The notes beneath the pieces are model-generated. The model worked only from the letters and a program-made list of their open reading frames with translations. It had not been told where the DNA came from and did no database searches. Shown here in pieces: positions 18,491 to 27,976 of a DNA stretch of 64,000 bases; the stretch's first letter is position 1; every line of letters starts with the position of its first letter. The DNA comes from Desulfobacteraceae bacterium (GTDB lineage: Bacteria; Desulfobacterota; DSM-4660; Desulfatiglandales; Desulfatiglandaceae). The position numbers and the translations under genes are program-made. The DNA lies in assembly GCA_016844935.1 (NCBI GenBank), contig JAERTK010000066.1:22445-86444 (forward strand), in the 5' to 3' direction.

Positions 18491-20107
18491 CTACATTCCC
18501 CATACCCATATTTCCCGGTTTTCAAATACCTTCTTCACTTGAAAGACCTTCTCATCCCACGAAACATCCGAACGGCGGTCAAAAACCACCAGATGCCCGT
18601 CTCTCGTCCCACACCGTTCCATGTACGCATGGGTCTGCTTCAGGCCCTCATCAATGGTGCGCTCAAGGCTCTTGTACAGAATTTTCAGTTCAATGACCAC
18701 CTTCTGTACCGGTCCCTGCCAGCGTGTCCATGAAGGCTGCCCTTCAAGGGCCTTTTGAAGGGGCCAGAGCAACTGCAGATCGGTGCGCATCTTCCCCAAC
18801 CCATATTCCCGTTCAATGCGACCGCCCGAATTAACGATCCGCTGCAAAAAGGCCTGCATGAGAAGCTGAGGACCAGCTTCCTTGTACTGAAAACGCTCGA
18901 CCCAGCTTTCTGAGTGTTCCCGGAAAAACGCCTGGAAGGAGGATAACAGCTTCTTCGAATTCAACCGGCCATCGGCGTTCACATACCAGGAGGTCTGCTG
19001 ACTTAATCCGTGCTGTGTGGTGTAGGTCAGGTTTCTCGGAATCACTTCCTTGTAGATGGGGTTAGCGATGGCGATCTGTCCCCTGGTTGTAATCAGTCCC
19101 AAATCCTCCGCATATTCCACGTCGTCCAGGGGCAATTCCCGCGGATCGACCTTTCCGACCAGAACCGGTTCAATAACCCCCTGCACCCGTTTTTCCCGCA
19201 GCTTATCCGCCAACTGGTCCAGGTGGGTTTCACGGCGGGAAATGAGATTGTCTTTGGCCTGATCCACCGTATCCTTGTCGATGGTCCGTGACCGGTCCCG
19301 GCCTTCCTTCATTTTGAAACAACATTCATAGGCCAGCGCGTTCACCAGCCACGGTTGCCCGCGGGTCAAATACCAGATACAAGCCCCAGCTTCGGCGGTA
19401 AATTCCTGACCGGTATCATGGGTATGCTGTTCCAGGAGCGAATACACCTCCATGTCGATAAAATCCCCCATGCGGAGAGATTCCGCCTTAATGTTAAACG
19501 CACTGCCCCCGGTTATGATCTCTTTTTGACGGTTCGAGTGAATCCGATAATCCCGCACATCCCGAACACCGCAAAGAATGATGGATTGGGGAAAATTGGC
19601 GGGTCGTCCGGTATAACCGGACCTGATCTGGCGCAGAAAAGAGATCAAAGTATCCCCGATAAGGCTGTCAACCTCGTCAAAAATGACCACCAGCGGTTTG
19701 TCGCATTCTTTGGCCCAGGCCCGAAGCGACATGGCAATGGCCGTCCCGGAAGCACCCGGCTCCAGAAATCGGCCTTTTTCATTTTCGAGAAAATCGTCAT
19801 CGAGATACATCCGGGCCATGGCCGCCAGTTCGCGAACAATGTCTTTCATACCCTGATCCACATTCTCCCGGGCCGCCTGTGCGGCTTCCACGTTGCAGTA
19901 CACCGTTTTGAACTGACCCTTTCGGTTCAAATGTTTCATCAGGGCCAGCATGGAAGACGTCTTTCCGGTCTGTCGTGGCGCATGCAAAACAAAATATTTT
20001 TCCTGAGCAATGAGGGTTTCAATCTCAGAAAGTTCAAACCTTTCCAGCGGCGGAACACAATAATGCTTCTCACAGTTGACCGGTCCGGCGGTATTGAAAA
20101 ATCTCAT
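18491..20107 (-). CDS. AAA-like ATPase with C-terminal PD-(D/E)XK-type domain (copy A)
   Basis: A 538-residue protein. The N-terminal ATPase has Walker A APRQTGKTS (43-51) and Walker B LVVIFDEVDS (139-148), with CGVRDVRDYR as a sensor-like strand; this fits the AAA_35/AAA-like group. The C-terminal 120 residues carry a PD-(D/E)XK-like pattern: Asp443 in KMRTDLQLLW, then IELK with Glu473 and Lys475, then Gln491 in EGLKQTHAY and GHLVVFDRR. A nuclease-type fold is inferred; activity is not proven. It follows the giant kinase gene by 38 bp, with GAGG before its ATG, suggesting co-expression. A paralogue (copy B) at 25820-27439 matches strongly at both ends and less in residues 300-400. Confidence 0.82.
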   Translation of the reverse strand: MRFFNTAGPVNCEKHYCVPPLERFELSEIETLIAQEKYFVLHAPRQTGKTSSMLALMKHLNRKGQFKTVYCNVEAAQAARENVDQGMKDIVRELAAMARMYLDDDFLENEKGRFLEPGASGTAIAMSLRAWAKECDKPLVVIFDEVDSLIGDTLISFLRQIRSGYTGRPANFPQSIILCGVRDVRDYRIHSNRQKEIITGGSAFNIKAESLRMGDFIDMEVYSLLEQHTHDTGQEFTAEAGACIWYLTRGQPWLVNALAYECCFKMKEGRDRSRTIDKDTVDQAKDNLISRRETHLDQLADKLREKRVQGVIEPVLVGKVDPRELPLDDVEYAEDLGLITTRGQIAIANPIYKEVIPRNLTYTTQHGLSQQTSWYVNADGRLNSKKLLSSFQAFFREHSESWVERFQYKEAGPQLLMQAFLQRIVNSGGRIEREYGLGKMRTDLQLLWPLQKALEGQPSWTRWQGPVQKVVIELKILYKSLERTIDEGLKQTHAYMERCGTRDGHLVVFDRRSDVSWDEKVFQVKKVFENREIWVWGM

Positions 20108-20145
20108 GGCACTGACCTCGCTTGTTTTTAAAGGCGCTCTGCTTG

Positions 20146-23100
20146 TTAGCTCATCGGGATACTCATTTGAATCATCATACCATTTCCAGGCTGACTCTCA
20201 CATGAAATCTTCCCTTCAAGGGTTTGAGTCACCAGGTTGTGCACAATATGCATGCCCAGTCCGCTACCCCCCTGGGAGCGCTTGGTGGTGAAAAAGGGAT
20301 CGAAGATTTTGGACAGGGTCTTTTCGTCCATTCCGTTACCATTGTCCCGGTAGGTGAGAATGACGGAACCGTTTTCCTCGACCGCATCAAAGATGATCTC
20401 ACCCTCCCCTATTCCCTCAAACCCGTGAATCAGGGAATTCATCACCAGGTTGGAGATGATCTGGGACAGCGCCCCGGGGAAGCTGTTGAGTGTAAGATCA
20501 TCGGGGCAATTGACAGTCACCCGGTGTTGCGTCTTTTTGAGTTTGGGCTTCAGGCTCAGCAGCACGTCTTCGATGTAGGGTTTGAGCTTGAACTCCCGGC
20601 GTTCCCCGCTGGTCTGGTCCACAGCCACCTGCTTGAAACCCTGAACAATTTTGACCGCCCCGCTCAGATTCTTCAAAATCAGGCTAGAGGAATCGGCGGC
20701 GGTTTTGGCGTAGCTGTCCAGCTCCGAACGTTTGAGCTTTTTGGATTCCACCTTTTTTACGAATCCCCCTGTTTTGTCTCCCAGGTGGGAGGCGGCGCTC
20801 ACCGCTATCCCGATGGGGGTGTTGATCTCGTGGGCCACGCCCGCCACCAGGCCGCCAATGGCCGCCATTTTCTCGGACTGGACCAGCTGCTCCTGGGTCT
20901 TTTCAATGGTGTCGAGGGACTGTTTCAGCTCCCGGGTTCGCTCCTGGACAGTTTCCTCCAGTTTTTCCGCATAGTCCTGCTGCTGCTTGTAGAGGTTGGC
21001 GTTCTCCAGAGAGATGGCTGCCTGGGAGCAGAGGAGATTCAGGACTTCCAGTCGCTCTTGGGTAAAAGCGCCGGTGGCCAGGTTGTTTTCGAGATAGATG
21101 ATACCGCTCACATTCTTTTGATGGATCAGGGGGGCGCAGAGGGTAGATTTGGGCTGATGGTTGATGATGTAGGGATCGGTGGTGAAATCGCCCTTTTGGG
21201 CTGCGTCCTCCAACACCAGGTTTTCCTTTGTTCGTGCCACATACTGAATGATGGCCCCCGGCACCTGCTGCGCATCCTCAACGGGGATGGATTGAAGCAC
21301 CTGGATTTTGTCCTGGTGAATATCCCCTTCGGCTTCAATGAAAAAATCCTCTTCTGATTTCAAAATCAGGCTTCCTTTTTCGGCACCGGCATTCTCCAGG
21401 ATGATCCTCATCATGCGGGATAGTAGCTTTTCAATTTCGATTTCGCCGGATATCACCTGGGAGGCTTTCATGACGGATGCCAGGTCCAGCTGTTCGCTTT
21501 TGACCGGGCCTGTGCTGGTGGAAGTTTTTAAGGGGTCGGCTTTCGCGGTCTTTTCCATCACTTCATCCTCCCTCGGCTGTTTCAAATCCTCTGCCAGCAG
21601 TTCCGGGTAGTTCTGATCCAGATGGTCCACCTTTGCCTTGGCGCCCCAATGGTCGTAGCAATACCGGGCCTGCTTCATGTATTTTCGGGCTGTCTCAATT
21701 TCCCCCTTTGTCTGACAAAATTTCGCGGCCAGTTCATTGGCCAGGGCTTCTTCCTGAATATAGAGGTTTTCCTTGGCACCGACAATGGCCTGGTCGTAAA
21801 GGCCTTTGGCTTTTTCGCCCTTGCCCAGCACCCTCGCCTTTTCGGCTTCCACCAATTGCCATTTATGGAGGTAGTTCATGGGAGCGTGATACGCCCATTT
21901 TTTCATTTTTTTCTGGCTCTTTGTCACTTTTCGGAGAATGTACCTTTTTTTAATCTTTGGGCTTTCAGGAAACAGAGCTAAATGGGCTAGGGAGTTGTAG
22001 AAATGAAAAACGGGAACTTCAATTTGGGATATTAGACTGTTCAGATGCTTTTCTGCGATTGCGGCATTTTCGACAGCTTCACCATATTCTCTGAATAAAT
22101 AGCATAGGAGTAATTTTTCTAAATATAAAGCACAAATTCCTGACCTGTCGTTTGCATTTAAGTAACGTTTATACATCTCTTTTTCATCACAAATATCACC
22201 AGTAATTGTTGTAGTATTCTCGCTGCGACCCATCAAATTCAATATCATTTGCCAGAGCCGTTCGTTGTGATAAAGCCATGTTTGATGTTTCAATTTCTTG
22301 ATGCTTTCATTATATTTGGATATTTTTCGCTTTAATTTTGATAGCTCTATTCCAGCAAAATAGGAATAATATGAGTACACAAATGCACAAGCCCCTCCAT
22401 TTTCAAAATCTCCAGTTTCAAGTCCTTTTTTGAATCCTGTTTCAAATGGTTTTAATGTTTCCCTAATGTGTTTTTTCCAATGTGCAATGAAACAATTAAA
22501 CACGAATAACGTGCCTGCTTCGAATGACTTTACATTGAGTGTTTTTGATAATCGTAATGCCAGCTTTCCAAATTCGAAACCTGTTCTTATATCTCCAATG
22601 CCTCCACACAGGAGTAATCCATACCCATTATAGGCAATAATTGATTTTGTCGAATTACCATTTTTGATTGATAAAGTTACTGCTTGAAAAGGAAGAAATG
22701 GTAAAAGTTCAGGAGCAGCGAAATAAACAGGATGGCCCATAATTGCAAGAATACCCATCTCGGCAAGTTTATAAGAATTAGTCATTTTTTGCAGATTGAC
22801 CAATAAAGCCACTTCTTTTCCGCCCAAAACGAGCTTTGTCCGTAGATAGGCAAACATAATATGAAATTTGTTTGGTTTTTCAGGGAACCTCACACCTAAT
22901 AGCTTCAAAACATGAAGACCTGTCTTCACCGCATCGAGCAGCCTATATTGCGACGTGTAGGCTTGAATTCTTATCTCATAAATCTTTATCTTATCCAGAA
23001 CGGTTTTGGCTTTCTGCAAAACCGTCTCCGCCAAATCATCCATCTCTTTATGGCTGCCGCATAGATAAGCTGCTTCAGCTGCCTCCTCATGAAGAGCCAA

Positions 23101-25515
23101 AGTTAAACCGTATTGTTCCTTCCAGCTGTTTTCGTAGAGCAAATAAATTCCAAACTTCAGGTATTCAAACGCCGGCAAAAACGCCGCAGACAACTTCGCT
23201 TTTTTTCCAGCAATTAGGTTGAGGCGGACAAGTTCCTCCCGTTCAGCTTCATCCATCATCAAATCAGCTCCCAAATTGAGCTGATCAAGCACCACAAAAA
23301 TGTGTTCTTCAAATTTCTCTTCGGAAATGCTTTTCAGCATCTCCCGGCCGATCTTGAGATGCACTTCGGGTTTCTTTTCATCTTTAAGCAAGGAATAGGC
23401 GACCTGCTGAACCCGGTCATGGAGAAATGCATATGTAGGGGATTGAGTGCCTGGTTCGTGTTCTTCTTCCGATGGAATAACCTTAGGAATTCCAATAACA
23501 TACTTGTACGAATCATCCAGCGGCAACACTAGTTCCTCACGCAGGGCTTCGAAGAGGTCTCGGGCAGTTTCTGAAACCGTTTTCCCATAGACGGTCGAAA
23601 GCAAGTTCAAATCAAATCGGTTGCCGATACAGGCGGCCAGGCTCAACAGATGGGTGGCTTTTTCAGGCAATCCCTTTATACGGGTTATCATTAGATCGAC
23701 AACATTATCGGTAGTATCAGCCTGACGAATTTTTTCTTCATCCCACCGCCAGGCACCTTTCTCATGGCTAAAAGCCAGCAATCCATCGCGATACAGAGAA
23801 TGAATAAACTGGTTCAAAAAGAAGGGATTGCCGAGAGTCTTTTCAAAGCACAACCTGGCTAGACCTTTGGTTTGTTCCGTATCACAGGAAAGAGTCTGTG
23901 TCAGAAGCTGGTTCACATGGTCTTCTTTCAGCTGATCCAGCAAAACGGTTTCAATCTCCGCACCGCCTTTTTGAATTTCCTCCAGCGCAAAGGTAAGCGG
24001 GTGAGCTGAATCCACTTCATTGTCCCGATAAGCTCCGATCAGAAAGAGATATTCCGTTTGAGCGGTGATGAACATCTCAATGAGTTTGAGGGATGCGGCA
24101 TCGGCCCATTGGAGATCATCCAGGAAGATAATCAGCGAATGTTCTTTTGCGGCAAAGATTCGAATAAAATTCTCAAACACATAGTTGAAGCGGTTGATGT
24201 TCTCCACCGGACCCACGGTGGGGATTTCGGGCTGGGTGCCGATAATCAGTTCCAGCTCCGGGATAACCTCGATCATCACTCGGCCGTTGGGGCCCAGGGC
24301 CTTTAACAGTTTTTCCTTCCAAATGAATACTTCCGCATCACTTTCCGCCAGAATCTGCCGAATCAATTCCTGAAAGGCGTGAATCAAGGGGGCGTAAGGG
24401 ACATTTTTTTTGAGTTGGTCAAACTTTCCCGAGATGAAATACCGTTTCTGATCTGTCAAGGGGCTTTTCAGAATGGCGCTTTGCACTTCACGCACCAGGG
24501 CCGATTTGCCAATCCCCGCGGGACCCGTTACCAACACCGTTTTGCAGGCGCCGACACTCACCTGTTCAAAACCCTTGAGCAGCGTTTCAATCTCCGCTTC
24601 CCGGCCATAAAGCTTTTGGGGAATTTGGAGGCGGTCTGAAATATCCTTTTGTGCGATTTCAAATGAATCGATGCGGCCGGATGCCGAAAACCGGTCCGAA
24701 CACTCTTTGAGATCCTGCAAAATCCCCAAAGCACTCTGATACCGGCCTTCGGCATCTTTTGCCATGAGCTTCAAAATGATGTCCGATAGAACGGGTGGGA
24801 TATCTTCGTTGATTTCATGGGGCGGTTCCGGCATCAACGCCATATGGGCATGGACCAGTTCAAGGGGTTCCGTGGCCTCAAAGGGGAGCCTTCCGGTGAA
24901 GAGTTCATAAAGGGTGACCCCCAGGGAATAGAAGTCCGTTCGCCAGTCCACCATGCGGTTCATGCGGCCCGTCTGCTCAGGGGACATGTAGGGGAGGGTT
25001 GCGGTCATAAGCATGGCTGTTTCAACGGTGGGGTTTTCACGGGAGATAATGCCGGCTGAGCTGAAATCGATGAGTTTTAGCATTCCGGTTTCAGGGTTAA
25101 AAAGGATGTTGGCGGGCTTGATGTCTTTGTGGACAATACGCATTTGATATATCTGCTTAAGGGCTGACGCGGTCTTCACCGCAATATCCAGGGCCTGGAG
25201 CAAATCCAAAGAATCGGAGTTGATCAGACTCCTGAGGTCAACGCCGCCCATCTCTTCCAATACCAGATACGGCCGGTGGTCGTGTTCCACCAAATCCAGA
25301 ACATGAACCACGTGCGGGGCCTGCTCGGTCTTAATGGATTGCAATATCCGGTATTCATGTCGGTAGCGGGCGACCTGACCGGGGGTCGGGTGCCTGGTGG
25401 CCGTGGTTTTGAGGATGACCGGCCGGTTGTCATGTTTCCTCACAGCACGAAAAACATGCGTGTTTGATCCTACCTGAATCGTACTGCTCCAATCAAAACC
25501 TGATAATTGCAACAT
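20146..25515 (-). CDS. Ser/Thr kinase-STAND ATPase-TPR-GAF-histidine kinase (copy A)
   Basis: A 1789-residue trifunctional signalling protein. Order: Ser/Thr kinase (about 1-275; VILKTT lysine, HKDIKPANIL loop, DFS in place of DFG, SPEQTG), AAA_16/STAND ATPase (about 300-560; Walker A GPAGIGKS, Walker B IIFLDDLQWAD), a long helical/TPR region (about 700-1340), GAF (about 1390-1530), coiled coil, HisKA (VAHEINTP) and HATPase (FFTTKRSQGGSGLGMHIV). The frame stays open to 25602, but those 29 codons are read from a REP-like repeat. The ATG at 25515 aligns with the start of copy B (MLQLSGF versus MSQLSDF) and has AGGGTGG before it. It may sense an intracellular signal and phosphorylate both Ser/Thr and response-regulator targets. 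Confidence 0.9.
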   Translation of the reverse strand: MLQLSGFDWSSTIQVGSNTHVFRAVRKHDNRPVILKTTATRHPTPGQVARYRHEYRILQSIKTEQAPHVVHVLDLVEHDHRPYLVLEEMGGVDLRSLINSDSLDLLQALDIAVKTASALKQIYQMRIVHKDIKPANILFNPETGMLKLIDFSSAGIISRENPTVETAMLMTATLPYMSPEQTGRMNRMVDWRTDFYSLGVTLYELFTGRLPFEATEPLELVHAHMALMPEPPHEINEDIPPVLSDIILKLMAKDAEGRYQSALGILQDLKECSDRFSASGRIDSFEIAQKDISDRLQIPQKLYGREAEIETLLKGFEQVSVGACKTVLVTGPAGIGKSALVREVQSAILKSPLTDQKRYFISGKFDQLKKNVPYAPLIHAFQELIRQILAESDAEVFIWKEKLLKALGPNGRVMIEVIPELELIIGTQPEIPTVGPVENINRFNYVFENFIRIFAAKEHSLIIFLDDLQWADAASLKLIEMFITAQTEYLFLIGAYRDNEVDSAHPLTFALEEIQKGGAEIETVLLDQLKEDHVNQLLTQTLSCDTEQTKGLARLCFEKTLGNPFFLNQFIHSLYRDGLLAFSHEKGAWRWDEEKIRQADTTDNVVDLMITRIKGLPEKATHLLSLAACIGNRFDLNLLSTVYGKTVSETARDLFEALREELVLPLDDSYKYVIGIPKVIPSEEEHEPGTQSPTYAFLHDRVQQVAYSLLKDEKKPEVHLKIGREMLKSISEEKFEEHIFVVLDQLNLGADLMMDEAEREELVRLNLIAGKKAKLSAAFLPAFEYLKFGIYLLYENSWKEQYGLTLALHEEAAEAAYLCGSHKEMDDLAETVLQKAKTVLDKIKIYEIRIQAYTSQYRLLDAVKTGLHVLKLLGVRFPEKPNKFHIMFAYLRTKLVLGGKEVALLVNLQKMTNSYKLAEMGILAIMGHPVYFAAPELLPFLPFQAVTLSIKNGNSTKSIIAYNGYGLLLCGGIGDIRTGFEFGKLALRLSKTLNVKSFEAGTLFVFNCFIAHWKKHIRETLKPFETGFKKGLETGDFENGGACAFVYSYYSYFAGIELSKLKRKISKYNESIKKLKHQTWLYHNERLWQMILNLMGRSENTTTITGDICDEKEMYKRYLNANDRSGICALYLEKLLLCYLFREYGEAVENAAIAEKHLNSLISQIEVPVFHFYNSLAHLALFPESPKIKKRYILRKVTKSQKKMKKWAYHAPMNYLHKWQLVEAEKARVLGKGEKAKGLYDQAIVGAKENLYIQEEALANELAAKFCQTKGEIETARKYMKQARYCYDHWGAKAKVDHLDQNYPELLAEDLKQPREDEVMEKTAKADPLKTSTSTGPVKSEQLDLASVMKASQVISGEIEIEKLLSRMMRIILENAGAEKGSLILKSEEDFFIEAEGDIHQDKIQVLQSIPVEDAQQVPGAIIQYVARTKENLVLEDAAQKGDFTTDPYIINHQPKSTLCAPLIHQKNVSGIIYLENNLATGAFTQERLEVLNLLCSQAAISLENANLYKQQQDYAEKLEETVQERTRELKQSLDTIEKTQEQLVQSEKMAAIGGLVAGVAHEINTPIGIAVSAASHLGDKTGGFVKKVESKKLKRSELDSYAKTAADSSSLILKNLSGAVKIVQGFKQVAVDQTSGERREFKLKPYIEDVLLSLKPKLKKTQHRVTVNCPDDLTLNSFPGALSQIISNLVMNSLIHGFEGIGEGEIIFDAVEENGSVILTYRDNGNGMDEKTLSKIFDPFFTTKRSQGGSGLGMHIVHNLVTQTLEGKISCESQPGNGMMIQMSIPMS

Positions 25516-25552
25516 CTGCCACCCTGTTTCTAGAATGTCTGTTTTCCTGGTT

Positions 25553-25807
25553 GTCCTGTAGGGACAATCGAAAATAGCCCGGCAATTCATTGCCGAGGTC
25601 ACGTTATCACACCATTTTCAAAGTCCCATCGGGACGACACAAAGCGTAGCCGCTTTTTCAATGGGTCCACATGAACCCTTTTCAAAATAAAACAATTAAC
25701 AAATCCCCTTTCGTCAATATCTCTGCCGTCCCTACGGGACTACGTCTCTGGCTTGAATCTATCCCGGCAATGAATTGCCGGGCTATTGCCTTTCGTCCCC
25801 GCGGGAC
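25553..25807. repeat. Composite REP-like element 2 (two 45-bp units in inverted order)
   Basis: A reverse unit has palindrome A at 25553-25565 (GTCCT-GTA-GGGAC) and B at 25578-25597. A lone A follows at 25623-25635 (GTCCC-ATC-GGGAC), then another A at 25728-25740. A forward unit has B at 25763-25782 and A at 25795-25807. The element fills the 304-bp gap between kinase A and ATPase B; no gene was seen in it. Confidence 0.85.
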
Positions 25808-25819
25808 TTCACACACCGC

Positions 25820-27439
25820 CTACATCCCCCAAACCCTTATTTCCCGGCCTTCAAAGCGCTTTTTCTCCTGAAAAATCTTCTCGTCCCACGAAACGTCTGA
25901 ACGACGGTCAAAGACCACCAGATGGCCGTCTGAAGTGCCGCACCGGTCCATATACGCATGGGTCTGCTTCAGGCCCTCATCAATGGTGCGATCAAGGCTC
26001 TTGTACAAAATTTTAAGTTCAATAACAATTTTTTGAACCGTTCCCTGCCAGCGGGTCCAGGGAGGTCGACCTTCAGGGGCCTGTTCAAGGGGCCAGAGCA
26101 GCAGAAGATCGGTGCGCATTTTCCCGAGACCGTATTCACGTTCAATGCGACCGCCTGAATTGACAACCCGCTGCAAAAAGGCCTGCATCAGGAGTTGGGG
26201 GCCAGCTTCTTTGTATTGGAACCGCTCCAACCAGATCTCAGAATGTTCCCGGAAGAACTCCTGGAAAGCGGATAACAGCTTGTCCACATCCAGGCGGCCG
26301 TTTTCCTGAACATACCAGGCTTGATCATACCGGGCTTCCAGGTTCATCTGCTCACTGACCGTCAGTTCCCTTGGGATAACCTCGGCGTAGATGGGGTTGG
26401 CAATGACCGGACCCTGTTTCGTTCTCCGAATCAACCCCAGATCCTCCACGTACTGAATGTCATCCAGGCGCACATTCAAATCCCGCCCCTGAAGCATGGG
26501 GCTGATGACCCGCCGCACCCGCTCTTCCTGAAGTTTATCCGCCAGTTGGTCCAGGTGTGTATCACGCCTGGCGATGAGATTATCCTTTGCTCGATCCACC
26601 ATATCCTTGTCGATGGCCCGCGAACGATCCCGGCCTTCCTTTATCCTGAAACAGGTTTCATAGGCCAGGGCATTCACCAACCAGGGCTGGCCACGGGTGA
26701 GATGCCAGATACACGCTTTGGCTTCTGAAGTAAATTTCTGCTCCGTATCCAGCGTATGCTGCTCCAGCAACGTGTACACTTCAGGCTTTATGAAATCACC
26801 CATCCGAAGGGATTCCGCTTTTATATTAAAAGCGCTGCCTCCGGTGATGATCTCTTTTTCACTGCTTGCGTGGATGCGGTAGTCCCGAACATCCCGAATA
26901 CCACACAGGATTATGGATTGGGGAAATGAGGCCGGTCGCTGGTTATAGCCTGATCTGATTTGCCGTAGAAAAGAAATCAGGGTATCCCCTACCAGGCTAT
27001 CCACTTCATCAAACATCACCACAAGCGGTTTATCACATTTTTCCGCCCATGCTCGAAGCGACATGGCGATAGCTGTACCATAACCGCCCGGCGCCAGAAA
27101 TTGATCACGTTGTTCCTCAAGAAATTTATCTTTCAGGTAAATACGGGCCATGGCTCCCAGTTCACGAACAATATCGTTCATGGCCTGTTCCACATTCTCT
27201 CGAGCCGCCTGCGCCGCCTCCACATTGCAGTACACCGCTTTGTATTGACCTTCACGATTCAGATGTTCCATCAAGGCCAGCATAGACGACGTCTTTCCCG
27301 TCTGCCTGGGCGCGTGCAGAACAAAATACTTTTTCTGTACCAGAAGCATTTCCATTTCTGCTAGGTCAAAGCGCTCAAGCGGCGGCAGGCAGTAATGGTC
27401 CTCACAGTTGACCGGTCCGGCAGTGTTGAAAAATCTCAT
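25820..27439 (-). CDS. AAA-like ATPase with C-terminal PD-(D/E)XK-type domain (copy B)
   Basis: Paralogue of the 18491-20107 gene, 539 residues, with the same architecture. Walker A is APRQTGKTS, Walker B is LVVMFDEVDSLVGD, and the C-terminal block has KMRTDLLLLW, IVIELKILYK and EGLKQTHAY. All putative nuclease residues are retained, so neither copy looks decayed. The ATG at 27439 matches the start of copy A (MRFFNTAGPVNCE) and has GAGGTG six bases upstream; the frame opens three codons earlier. Here the preceding kinase gene is 537 bp away instead of 38 bp, because a composite repeat and about 200 bp of AT-rich sequence lie between them, so expression may be uncoupled. Confidence 0.82.
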   Translation of the reverse strand: MRFFNTAGPVNCEDHYCLPPLERFDLAEMEMLLVQKKYFVLHAPRQTGKTSSMLALMEHLNREGQYKAVYCNVEAAQAARENVEQAMNDIVRELGAMARIYLKDKFLEEQRDQFLAPGGYGTAIAMSLRAWAEKCDKPLVVMFDEVDSLVGDTLISFLRQIRSGYNQRPASFPQSIILCGIRDVRDYRIHASSEKEIITGGSAFNIKAESLRMGDFIKPEVYTLLEQHTLDTEQKFTSEAKACIWHLTRGQPWLVNALAYETCFRIKEGRDRSRAIDKDMVDRAKDNLIARRDTHLDQLADKLQEERVRRVISPMLQGRDLNVRLDDIQYVEDLGLIRRTKQGPVIANPIYAEVIPRELTVSEQMNLEARYDQAWYVQENGRLDVDKLLSAFQEFFREHSEIWLERFQYKEAGPQLLMQAFLQRVVNSGGRIEREYGLGKMRTDLLLLWPLEQAPEGRPPWTRWQGTVQKIVIELKILYKSLDRTIDEGLKQTHAYMDRCGTSDGHLVVFDRRSDVSWDEKIFQEKKRFEGREIRVWGM

Positions 27440-27526
27440 GGAAGTCACCTCAATGTATTCACTGGGAAAATGTCAAAACCTGTAAATTCAGGCGTATTCA
27501 ATACATCATTTGACATAACAATTCGT

Positions 27527-27547
27527 AACAGTTCACAGTTTACAGTT
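27527..27547. repeat. Three tandem heptamers NACAGTT
   Basis: AACAGTT, CACAGTT and TACAGTT follow one another without spacing, about 90 bp upstream of the copy B ATPase start. Spacing of 7 bp could mark a protein-binding array, or be a simple repeat. The rest of 27440-27648 is AT-rich and shows no gene. Confidence 0.5.
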
Positions 27548-27648
27548 GCCGATTTCCGGTAAAAAAGCAGGAAATAATACAAAATTTTCTTAAGGTTAAG
27601 TTAAAAACCTATAAACCGCAACGGATACAACCATGGTTTTCTGTTTAT

Positions 27649-27899
27649 GTCTCGTAGAGACGATTGATAATAGCCCGGCAATTTATTGCCGGGATTAGAT
27701 GACCATGCGATTTCTTCAGTCCCATCGGGACGACAGAAAAAAGAACGCCGCGTTCGAAATTCCCATATCCGCATTTACATCAAACGATTCCTCCCACCCA
27801 TTGTTTTTCAACTCTGCCGTCCCTACAGGACTGATTGCGTTTGTTTGAATCCATCCCAGCAATAAATTGCCGGGCTATTTTCGGTTGTCCCTACGGGAC
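27649..27899. repeat. Composite REP-like element 3
   Basis: Same layout and nearly the same spacing as element 2: A (27649-27661), B (27674-27693), A (27719-27731), A (27819-27831), B (27855-27874), A (27887-27899). The first A reads GTCTC-GTA-GAGAC, in which both arms changed together compared with GTCCC/GGGAC, keeping the stem. It separates kinase B from ATPase B. Confidence 0.85.
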
Positions 27900-27976
27900 A
27901 GGCAGCATGACTTTCATGGACGTCTTTTCATGTGAGAAAAGCTTCCAGCATCGACCATCGCTACATGTCCTCGTTC

